From Methanocellales archaeon (GTDB lineage: Archaea > Halobacteriota > UBA148 > JAUWXC01): 7,447 nt of DNA. The stretch lies in the NCBI GenBank assembly GCA_030616565.1, contig JAUWXC010000030.1, positions 1 to 7,447 on the forward strand, written 5' to 3'. Below the pieces are notes generated by a model. That model was not told the origin of the DNA. It saw nothing but the letters and a program-made list of their open reading frames with translations, and did no database searches. Both the position numbers and the translations under genes were made by a program. Positions 1 to 5,604 of the stretch are shown in pieces. The first letter of the stretch is position 1, and the number at the start of each line of letters is the position of its first letter.

Positions 1-1
1 G

Positions 2-550
2 GCGCTCTTAAACCTCATAGATGAATATGACGGAATGACGGAAGATGACAGGTCATACGAATTGTCGCAACTTCCGGCTTCGGTGTCCACGAAGGTTCCA
101 TTTCGGCACATGGTCACGATCGTGCAAATCGCCAAGGAGTTCGACCACGTCATAGAGGTGCTCAAACGCAGTGGGTATGAAATTGATGACATAAATGCCA
201 TCAAGCAGAGGGTTCTTAACGCAAGAAATTGGCTGGATAAATTTGCCCCTCCCTCGGTCAAATTCAAGGTGCAGGAGCGCCTTCCTTCTGCAGTTAAGGG
301 ACTGACCCCAAAACAAAAAAGGGCATTAGCCACTCTGGCGACACAAATTGGACGCAAATGGACTGCAGAAGCACTACATGAGGAGATTTACAGAATCGCC
401 GGGGACGTTGGTGTAGACCCAAAGGAGGCTTTCAGAGCCATTTATATCGCGTTGCTCGGCACGTCCTCAGGACCGAGAGCGGGTTGGTTCCTGATATCGT
501 TGGACCCTGCCTTCGTCAAGGAGAGATTTGAGCGGGTTTCCCAAGTGTAA
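2..550 (+). CDS. lysK: Class I lysyl-tRNA synthetase, C-terminal part (5' end outside window)
   Basis: The frame is open from the first bases of the window to the TAA at 548-550, so this is the last ~182 codons of a longer gene. An internal ATG at 35 is not a credible start, because in-frame sequence upstream (ALLNLIDEYDG) continues the protein. The enzyme charges tRNA-Lys in the cytoplasm. The catalytic Rossmann domain with HIGH/KMSKS is not in view. What is visible is the all-helical C-terminal anticodon-binding cage: VPFRHMVTIVQIA near the start, a middle block ending in LTPKQKRAL, and the terminal block AIYIALLG...SGPRAGWFLISLD, which is characteristic of the archaeal class I family. The acidic linker before YELSQ is short. 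The gene ends normally and is followed by a separate promoter, so it is probably not cotranscribed with the next gene. Family assignment is by motif recognition; I am confident of it. Confidence 0.93.
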   Translation, partial: ALLNLIDEYDGMTEDDRSYELSQLPASVSTKVPFRHMVTIVQIAKEFDHVIEVLKRSGYEIDDINAIKQRVLNARNWLDKFAPPSVKFKVQERLPSAVKGLTPKQKRALATLATQIGRKWTAEALHEEIYRIAGDVGVDPKEAFRAIYIALLGTSSGPRAGWFLISLDPAFVKERFERVSQV

Positions 551-601
551 ACTGTTAGCTGAGATACAATAAAGAGGATAGCGCTACTCTGGAAAAGAAT
601 A

Positions 602-611
602 GTTTTATAAT
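602..611 (+). promoter_or_regulatory. Archaeal TATA box for the DUF2551-uppS operon
   Basis: The sequence GTTTTATAAT lies in the 101-base gap after lysK. A TATA box here would place transcription start about 25 bases downstream, near 632-636. That is just before the GGTG ribosome-binding site at 642 and the proposed start codon at 652, giving a leader of about 17-20 bases. An A-rich stretch (GGAAAAGAATA, 591-601) immediately upstream could act as the BRE. An 8-base perfect palindrome, TAGCGCTA (579-586), lies just upstream and could be an operator. No other gene is visible between 551 and 651. The call rests on sequence resemblance and spacing only. Confidence 0.55.
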
Positions 612-638
612 CGTTGTAAGATGATACCAGTATGCAAG

Positions 639-645
639 GGTGGTG
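639..645 (+). promoter_or_regulatory. Shine-Dalgarno sequence that fixes a CTG start for DUF2551
   Basis: GGTGGTG contains two GGTG cores matching the archaeal anti-Shine-Dalgarno. The second core (642-645) ends six bases before CTG at 652. An in-frame TAG at 646-648 rules out any start further upstream, and the next in-frame ATG is about 60 codons into the protein. This site therefore supports initiation at CTG. Confidence 0.5.
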
Positions 646-651
646 TAGGAC

Positions 652-954
652 CTGTATAATCCAGACGATAGAATCAAAGAAAGGCTAAGAAAGTATCTGG
701 AGAGGGATGAGACAGGGATACGAAAAGCAGTCCTCAAACTTTTCCTGCAAGACGAGGGCTACACCACAGAGGATGTATACAACAGGCTGATAGAGCTGGG
801 ATTTGACGTGAGTTATAGGGGCATCTCTGCCATGGTGGGTTTGATGAACACCAGATTGGGCATCCTTTCAATCGATGTAACTGGAGACCATAACATATAT
901 TCTCTTAAAGAAGGGCACAAGCAACTCGTCAAATCCGTTTTGGAAAACTATTAG
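652..954 (+). CDS. DUF2551 family small archaeal protein, likely winged-helix, probable CTG start
   Basis: Reading this frame gives a 100-residue protein ending at TAG 952-954. It contains RDETGIRKAVLKLFL, a short acidic link, then EDVYNRLIELGFDVSYRGI and SAMVGLMNTRLGIL, and closes with NIYSLKEGHKQLVKSVL. The layout (helix, helix-turn-helix-like block with DVSYRGISAMVG, beta-wing-like LGILSIDVTGDHNIYSL) matches the DUF2551 family of methanogen-type archaea as I remember it. Its molecular function is unknown; a DNA-binding winged helix is inference from the pattern. No ATG, GTG or TTG lies between the in-frame TAG at 646 and the conserved core, so CTG 652 (giving MYNPDDRIKERL) is the best start. 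It has its own TATA box and ribosome-binding site. Nine bases separate its stop from the ATG of uppS, so the two are almost surely cotranscribed. A sequencing error upstream is the main alternative explanation for the missing standard start. Confidence 0.78.
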   Translation: MYNPDDRIKERLRKYLERDETGIRKAVLKLFLQDEGYTTEDVYNRLIELGFDVSYRGISAMVGLMNTRLGILSIDVTGDHNIYSLKEGHKQLVKSVLENY

Positions 955-963
955 GTTGTGCAT

Positions 964-1914
964 ATGTTGAAGCAGATCATACACTCTCTCTATGACGGAT
1001 ACGAACGTCTCCTTGCCAAGGAGGTCATGGAAGGTCCTATTCCGTCGCATATCGCAATTATTCAGGACGGAAACAGGAGATATGCTGCAAAACTTGGTGA
1101 GCCTTTGCATCATGGTCATATATATGGAGCTCAAACTACTGAGAAGGTCTTGGAGTGGTGCATAGAGATTGGGGTCAAGCAACTGACCGTTTATACTTTT
1201 TCCACTGAAAATTTTCACAGGTCGTATGCCGAGAGGATACAACTCTACAAACTGTTTAAACAGAAATTTGAAGAGATGTGCACCGACGATGGAGTCCATA
1301 GTCACAGGGTAAGAGTAAGAGCTGTAGGCAATGTAGAACTATTTCCTTGGGAAGTGAGAAAGGCGATCAAAAAAGTTGAGCAGGCAACTAGGGATCATGA
1401 TGAATTTTACCTTAACGTCGCGCTGGCATATGGTGGACGGCAGGAGATTGTGGATGTGGCAAGGGCAATGGCCAGGAAAGTCGCTGCTGGAGAGTTGAAG
1501 GCTGAGAACATCGATGAGAAAACCATATCTACCCACCTGTACCAGGGCAATCCCATCAACGTGGATTTAATCATACGCACGGGCGGAGAGAGGCGCACGT
1601 CTAATTTCCTTCCCTGGCAGGCGAGTGGCAACGAATGCGCGGCCTATTTCTGTGCACCATACTGGCCGGAGTTCAGGAAGATCGATTTTCTTAGAGCCAT
1701 CAGGACATACCAGATGAGAGAACGGGAAAGGAGACGCAACACCGTGCTGAGGGTCATCAAACTGTTAAGTGAGTGTGGGCGCGCTGAGGCTGAAGAGGTA
1801 GTTGCTGTCTCCAAGCGCATACTGAATACGACGAGAAGCGATATAATGACGATTTTAAGGTCACTTCCCAAATCTTCTCTGCCGTCTCTGGAAGTCCCTG
1901 ATCGCCCTCAGTAA
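964..1914 (+). CDS. uppS: Cis-prenyltransferase (undecaprenyl-diphosphate synthase family), catalytic subunit
   Basis: The 316-residue cytosolic or membrane-associated enzyme condenses isopentenyl diphosphate onto an allylic primer in cis configuration, making the long polyprenyl diphosphate used as glycan carrier in archaeal N-glycosylation. Family motifs appear in order (numbered from ATG 964): HIAIIQDGNRR, with the catalytic Asp at 35; TVYTFSTENFHRS around 76-87; LNVALAYGGRQE around 150-161; DLIIRTGGERRTSNFLPWQ around 201-219; and YWPEFRKIDFLRAI around 233-246. The RxG motif that usually closes the C-terminus is absent: the sequence reads RERERRRN and continues into a further ~60-residue tail, the end of which is encoded antisense to the neighbouring homologue. 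Length exceeds the usual ~250 residues mainly because of this tail. ATG 964 is preferred because AGGTTG (953-958) is well placed upstream; GTG 958, adding two residues, is the alternative. The gene follows DUF2551 in an apparent operon. See findings for the predicted partner. Confidence 0.93.
   Translation: MLKQIIHSLYDGYERLLAKEVMEGPIPSHIAIIQDGNRRYAAKLGEPLHHGHIYGAQTTEKVLEWCIEIGVKQLTVYTFSTENFHRSYAERIQLYKLFKQKFEEMCTDDGVHSHRVRVRAVGNVELFPWEVRKAIKKVEQATRDHDEFYLNVALAYGGRQEIVDVARAMARKVAAGELKAENIDEKTISTHLYQGNPINVDLIIRTGGERRTSNFLPWQASGNECAAYFCAPYWPEFRKIDFLRAIRTYQMRERERRRNTVLRVIKLLSECGRAEAEEVVAVSKRILNTTRSDIMTILRSLPKSSLPSLEVPDRPQ
1861..1914. other. 54-base convergent overlap of the two cis-prenyltransferase genes
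   Basis: The plus-strand uppS runs to its TAA at 1912-1914, while the minus-strand homologue ends with TGA at 1863-1861. The two coding regions therefore overlap tail to tail by 54 bases. On the minus strand this stretch encodes the conserved ending DFQRRQRRFGK. On the plus strand it encodes a low-complexity Ser/Pro tail (SLPKSSLPSLEVPDRPQ), unlikely to be conserved. Any transcript reading past either stop would be antisense to the other. Confidence 0.9.
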
Positions 1915-2514
1915 ATCCACCTTTCTAAAACCAGACCAGTTCACGTCTGTGAAATAGAGCTCCGAGTAGACGGATTGCCAGATCAGGAAATCCGTCAGTC
2001 GAACTCCCCCGGTTTTGATGACCAGGTCCGGCGCCGATTTAAATACGAGATGTGACTCTATCAGCGCTTCATCGATGTCGTCCGGCGTTATCTCGCCGCT
2101 TTCAATGTTTTGCGCAATTTGCTTTATCGCTTGCGCAAGCTCATATCTCCCGCCATAACCAATTGAAATTTCAAGCGATGCGCCCGATTTGTCGTGCCCC
2201 ATTCTCACTTTTTCACGACCGGTATAAATCGTGATTTCCGCTGGTAGACCGTCCATCGCCTTGACAAGTCGTTCCCTCAATTTTGAGCAGAATTGTCTGC
2301 CAATTTCTCCAGCATCAATAACGCTGACGTGTGTCGTGATCCGCATAATTCCCAGCTCGATACACCAAGATGTGAACGCTTTGAGCTTTTTAACACCATC
2401 GTCTGTCTGCAAATCCTCATCTGCGATGATGAGAAGTACGTGCTGTGGAGGCTTTGCTTTCTTAATCTGGCTGATAATTCTGCGTTCGTATGGGTCTAGG
2501 ATAGCGCCACTCAT
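1861..2514 (-). CDS. Degenerate cis-prenyltransferase homologue, NgBR/Nus1-like partner subunit
   Basis: This 217-residue protein clearly belongs to the cis-prenyltransferase fold. It has CIELGIMRIT around 51-60, SIGYGGRYELAQAI around 117-130, DLVIKTGGVRLTDFLIWQSVYSELYF around 163-188, and WSGFRKVDLLRAIRDF around 193-208. The first substrate-binding motif is lost: where active enzymes have DGNRR it reads ADEDLQTDDG, keeping one possible catalytic Asp (32) but no Gly-Asn-Arg-Arg. The FSTEN motif is replaced by HVSVIDAGE, and the Arg-Thr-Ser-Gly-Glu motif by KTGGVRLTD, with one residue fewer. The last four residues are RFGK, the RxG(K) ending of eukaryotic NgBR/Nus1. ATG 2514 is chosen because upstream in-frame residues do not look like protein. 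No Shine-Dalgarno is visible, so a leaderless start is likely. Most likely it is a structural or activating partner of the uppS product. An independent enzyme with altered substrate use cannot be excluded. Confidence 0.87.
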   Translation of the reverse strand: MSGAILDPYERRIISQIKKAKPPQHVLLIIADEDLQTDDGVKKLKAFTSWCIELGIMRITTHVSVIDAGEIGRQFCSKLRERLVKAMDGLPAEITIYTGREKVRMGHDKSGASLEISIGYGGRYELAQAIKQIAQNIESGEITPDDIDEALIESHLVFKSAPDLVIKTGGVRLTDFLIWQSVYSELYFTDVNWSGFRKVDLLRAIRDFQRRQRRFGK

Positions 2515-2567
2515 CTCGACTAAATATAAGTAAGTAGAGAGATAAAGCGTTTCGGTAAGGGGATTAC
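2515..2567. promoter_or_regulatory. Divergent promoter region between the cis-prenyltransferase homologue and DUF92
   Basis: The 53-base gap separates two divergent starts. On the plus strand TAAATATAAG (2521-2530) is a good TATA candidate about 25 bases before a start near 2550. It is followed by AAGGGGAT (2557-2564) as ribosome-binding site for TTG 2568. On the minus strand CTTTATC (2547-2541) would place transcription start almost at ATG 2514, consistent with a leaderless message since no Shine-Dalgarno precedes that ATG. The two promoters would interleave, so occupancy of one may affect the other. Assignments are by eye. Confidence 0.45.
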
Positions 2568-3821
2568 TTGGAAAAAGAACAACACGAGGGATTGTTACTA
2601 ATCTTATTCGGCTGCATCGCTCTAATGCTGCCCTTTTTGAGAGAGTGGCAGCTAACATTCATAGTTTTAGCCTTTACTGCTGGCGTATTCATCAAATGCA
2701 AACGTCCATCAAGATCGTTACATCTCTGTTCTGCCGTTTTGACGCTGGCAGTGCTATCATGGGTGTTGCGCCTGCCAATGTATATCGTTGGTGCGTCGAT
2801 CGCCATCAGCGTATTCGGTTCTTTCGCATCCAGCACCGTTGAACCATCTCATCACATAAAGACCGTTCCGGGCAGCGTCTTGTTTCTCATTTTCAGCATC
2901 ATATCTGCATTTCTCGTTGGCAGTTGGACCGTCGCGTTCATAGATTCCGGAGATACGTTCTATCAATTCATGTTCTTCTTGGCAACAATAGGCGCGGTGA
3001 CGGGGGCAGTACTCAAATCCATTCCCCACAAAACCGACAATCTGACCATACCCTTTGGGTCGGCGATGGCGATGTGGTTGTTTGCAGGGTTTGGATATTG
3101 GGTCCCTCCATTCCAGGTCATGCTTGCGCTTGCGCTCACACTTACGATCGGTTATATATCCTACATGGCGAACACGGCAGATGTTACGGGCGTGCTAAGT
3201 GGAACATTGCTCGGCGTCCTGATCATCATTTTTGGAAGCGTTAAATGGTTCACAATTCTTCTGGCATTTTTCATATTGGGGGGAGCATTCACAAGATACA
3301 AATATAGATACAAGGAGGCGTTGGGGATTGCACAGGCAGAAGGGGGGGCGCGTGGGTACAAGAACGTGTTCGGCAATGGACTTGTTGCCCTGGTTTTGGC
3401 AGTCGCAGGAGGCGTGTGGGGCTGGCACGTTCTGTTGATCGCGTATCTGGGAGCGATTGCCACCGCCACAGGAGATACGCTTGCCAGCGAGATCGGCGAA
3501 ACGTCAAAGACACAACCAAGGATGATTACGTCCTTTAAGAGGGTCAAACCTGGCACCAGTGGCGCCATATCCCCTCTTGGCGAGCTCTCCGCTCTGGTCG
3601 GCGCAATCCTCATAGGAGCGCTTGCCGTATTACTGGGGATGACGGAATTGCATATGATTATCGTTGCCCCCATCCTCGGAGGATTCATAGGCGTGCATAT
3701 TGACAGTTTGCTCGGCGCGACCCTGGAAAACAAGGGATATCTGACAAATCACTCGGTAAATCTTCTCGCAACGGCGGCAGGAGCGATTGCATCTGTGGGT
3801 TTGTATTATGTGCTTGTTTGA
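2568..3821 (+). CDS. DUF92 polytopic membrane protein (VTE6/TMEM19-like, putative isoprenoid-phosphate kinase)
   Basis: The 417-residue, very hydrophobic protein has about ten or more membrane helices. The N-terminal half (to ~185) is almost all transmembrane: roughly 9-24, 27-44, 51-69, 71-89, 102-124, 131-149 and 161-181. The conserved DUF92 half follows: NTADVTGVLSGTLLG (202-216), EGGARGYKNVFGNG (258-271), ATATGDTLASEIGE (298-311), VKPGTSGAISPLGEL (326-340), GVHIDSLLGATLE (375-387) and Asn394/Asn398. In plants the homologue VTE6 phosphorylates phytyl phosphate. An analogous role here on polyprenyl or geranylgeranyl phosphate is inference, helped by the adjacent cis-prenyltransferases. It is longer than the ~240-residue minimal family owing to the N-terminal helices. 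Start TTG 2568 is chosen because AAGGGGAT precedes it and the first helix begins soon after; no in-frame ATG precedes that helix. It converges on the ABCE1 gene with a 14-base gap. Confidence 0.88.
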   Translation: MEKEQHEGLLLILFGCIALMLPFLREWQLTFIVLAFTAGVFIKCKRPSRSLHLCSAVLTLAVLSWVLRLPMYIVGASIAISVFGSFASSTVEPSHHIKTVPGSVLFLIFSIISAFLVGSWTVAFIDSGDTFYQFMFFLATIGAVTGAVLKSIPHKTDNLTIPFGSAMAMWLFAGFGYWVPPFQVMLALALTLTIGYISYMANTADVTGVLSGTLLGVLIIIFGSVKWFTILLAFFILGGAFTRYKYRYKEALGIAQAEGGARGYKNVFGNGLVALVLAVAGGVWGWHVLLIAYLGAIATATGDTLASEIGETSKTQPRMITSFKRVKPGTSGAISPLGELSALVGAILIGALAVLLGMTELHMIIVAPILGGFIGVHIDSLLGATLENKGYLTNHSVNLLATAAGAIASVGLYYVLV

Positions 3822-3835
3822 GATTGTAGCCACCT

Positions 3836-5593
3836 TCATAGCGCCTGATAATAATACTCCCCCTTCGCCTTCTGCGCTCTATCCAGGCGCGAATTGGGCT
3901 TGTTCACCCTTGGTCTCTTCGTATCCTCATCCCTCCTGAACGTAATTCCCGCGCTCCTTAAAAATCGGTTCATGCCCTCCCTCATCTCAAATGGACCCAG
4001 GGCTTCTCCTCTTTTTCCCGGCTCGCCCTCAAAAACCATCAATCTATCGCTGAGCAAATCGATCATGTAAATATCATGGTCGACGACAAGAACGCTCACT
4101 TCATTGCTCTCGGCAAATCGCCGCATCATTCTCGTTGCCAGCGTTCGCTGCTCCACGTCTAAGTGAGCGGAAGGCTCATCTAATATATACAGATCTGCCT
4201 CCCTGCTCAGGCATGCTGCGATTGCAACCCTCTGCAACTCACCACCGCTCAGCTCTGCAACACTTTGATCCAACAGATGCTCGAGTTGTAGTGGTCTGAC
4301 GATCTCTGTATCATAATGACTTGTACCGAACTCTTTTGTAACAGAACGCAGCAAATCCCTGACCTTTGTGTCCTTCCCTGTGAGGTACTGTGGCTTGTAC
4401 GAGATTCTCACCCCGAGATCAAGACTGCCAACATCTGGCGTTATGACACCGGCCAATACCTTCGCAAACGTGCTTTTTCCAATTGCATTTGGACCTACGA
4501 CGCCCAATACTTCGCCCTCTCGTATTTCACCACCTTTTGCGCTGAGCGTAAAGTCAGGGTATTTTTTCGTGAACGCACCAAATTTTACACGAGGGTAAAT
4601 GCCCTTCTGCATCCTTGGTGCATGCACCTCGAATTTTATCTCTCTTGGGCGAATCCTGATGTTCTCCTCTGGCAGAAAACCCCTGAGGTATTCATTTATG
4701 CCCACCCTGACGCCTTTTGGGTGGGTAATGACGCCGTACGCCCCTGGGGTGCCGTATGCGATATGCACCGCATCCGCCAGCAAATCCAAAATGGCGAGGT
4801 CATGCTCCACGATTACTATGGTGCGCTTCTCGGCAAGCTCTTGAATGAGTTTCGCTGCCTTAATGCGCTGGTGGATATCCAGATAGGGCGTGATTTCATC
4901 AAAGAAATAGAAGTCAGCATCCCTTGCAGCGCACGCTACGATGGCAAGTCTTTGCAATTCTCCGCCGCTTAACTCACTGAGCTTTCTGTCCAACACATGC
5001 TCTATATCAAGTCTGGTGAGCAATTCGTTCAGCACACCACGTTCATCGACGCCTTTAAGAAATTCGCTGACTTTGCCGCCCTTGCTTGCGATTGAATCTA
5101 TATCCTGCGGTTTTTGCACCGCCATAAGCTTGCTCTCAGAGAGTTTTCGCATGTATTCTTGGAGCTCTGAACCCCTGTAGCGCCCTATAATCTCATCCCA
5201 GGACGGATTTTCCTCGCCAAGATTTGGTTTGAGAGCACCAGCCAATATTTTGACGGCAGTACTTTTTCCAATGCCATTTGGACCCAGTATGCCGGTGACT
5301 TTTCCTCTTTGCGGAATCGGCAGACCATATAGCGCAAAGCCATTTACACCATATCTGTGCGTTTCCACTTCCCTAAGCTCTTCTGGCAGTCCGATGATCG
5401 TTATCGCGCCGAATGGACACTTCTTGATGCAAATGCCGCACCCAACACATAGCTCCTCGGATATGACGGGTTTTCCGTCGTCCCCGATAATTACGGTCTC
5501 GTCTCCTGTCCTCACCCTGGGACAAAATCGTTGGCATTCATATGTGCATTTCTTGGGCTGACACCTATCCCTGTTCAAAACAGCAATTCTCAT
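3836..5593 (-). CDS. rli: ABCE1/RLI ribosome-recycling ATPase
   Basis: The 585-residue cytoplasmic iron-sulfur ABC protein splits terminated or stalled ribosomes into subunits together with aRF1 or aPelota. The N-terminal domain carries two [4Fe-4S] sites: Cys11, 16, 20, 24 (CX4CX3CX3CP) and Cys49, 52, 55, 59 (CVGCGICIKKCP). NBD1 has GPNGIGKST (104-112), the ABCE1-specific helix-loop-helix insert with WDEIIGRYRGSELQ (~132-145), LSGGELQR (208-215), Walker B ending FFDE (230-233) and switch His264. NBD2 has GPNAIGKST (367-375), LSGGELQR (448-455), ILDEPSAHLD (470-479) and His506. A basic C-terminal tail follows. All catalytic residues are present and the length is typical. The residues after Walker B in NBD1 read EITPYLD rather than EPSSYLD. 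The start ATG 5593 lies 11 bases after the stop of the EMC6-like gene, so the two form an operon. The call is essentially certain. Confidence 0.98.
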   Translation of the reverse strand: MRIAVLNRDRCQPKKCTYECQRFCPRVRTGDETVIIGDDGKPVISEELCVGCGICIKKCPFGAITIIGLPEELREVETHRYGVNGFALYGLPIPQRGKVTGILGPNGIGKSTAVKILAGALKPNLGEENPSWDEIIGRYRGSELQEYMRKLSESKLMAVQKPQDIDSIASKGGKVSEFLKGVDERGVLNELLTRLDIEHVLDRKLSELSGGELQRLAIVACAARDADFYFFDEITPYLDIHQRIKAAKLIQELAEKRTIVIVEHDLAILDLLADAVHIAYGTPGAYGVITHPKGVRVGINEYLRGFLPEENIRIRPREIKFEVHAPRMQKGIYPRVKFGAFTKKYPDFTLSAKGGEIREGEVLGVVGPNAIGKSTFAKVLAGVITPDVGSLDLGVRISYKPQYLTGKDTKVRDLLRSVTKEFGTSHYDTEIVRPLQLEHLLDQSVAELSGGELQRVAIAACLSREADLYILDEPSAHLDVEQRTLATRMMRRFAESNEVSVLVVDHDIYMIDLLSDRLMVFEGEPGKRGEALGPFEMREGMNRFLRSAGITFRRDEDTKRPRVNKPNSRLDRAQKAKGEYYYQAL

Positions 5594-5604
5594 AGTCGTT
5601 CACT

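Noticed and set aside
640..654. Pyrrolysine readthrough of TAG 646 after GTG GTG
   Set aside because: It would add only a few non-conserved residues, the GGTG pair is better explained as ribosome-binding site, and TAG is the stop codon of the same gene.
555..737. 60-codon minus-strand frame covering the gap after lysK
   Set aside because: It overlaps the DUF2551 gene and its promoter, is Leu/Ser-rich low-complexity, and has no supporting signal.
2113..2135. Inverted repeat GCGCAA...TTGCGC within the degenerate cis-prenyltransferase
   Set aside because: It arises from repeated Ala-Gln and Ile-Ala-Gln codons in a conserved helix; no sign of a terminator or site.
2515..2658. Longer start for the degenerate cis-prenyltransferase at 2658
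   Set aside because: The 48 extra residues overlap the DUF92 start, resemble no family sequence and cross both promoters; ATG 2514 fits the family length.
3121..3140. Short repeat CTTGCGCTTGCGCTC in DUF92
   Set aside because: It encodes Leu-Ala-Leu-Ala in a membrane helix and is simple codon repetition.
3161..3733. 190-codon open frame on the minus strand inside DUF92
   Set aside because: It is antisense to the conserved DUF92 motifs; the composition is what a hydrophobic gene gives in reverse, and nothing recognisable appears.
3822..3835. Possible terminator between DUF92 and ABCE1
   Set aside because: The 14-base gap has no T-run or hairpin on either strand; convergent transcripts must end inside the neighbouring gene, but no specific site can be pointed to.
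4316..4972. 218-codon open frame on the plus strand inside ABCE1
   Set aside because: It is antisense to a clearly conserved ABCE1 region, its translation has no family motifs and is rich in Cys/Trp/His in a random way, and no ribosome-binding site or promoter serves it.
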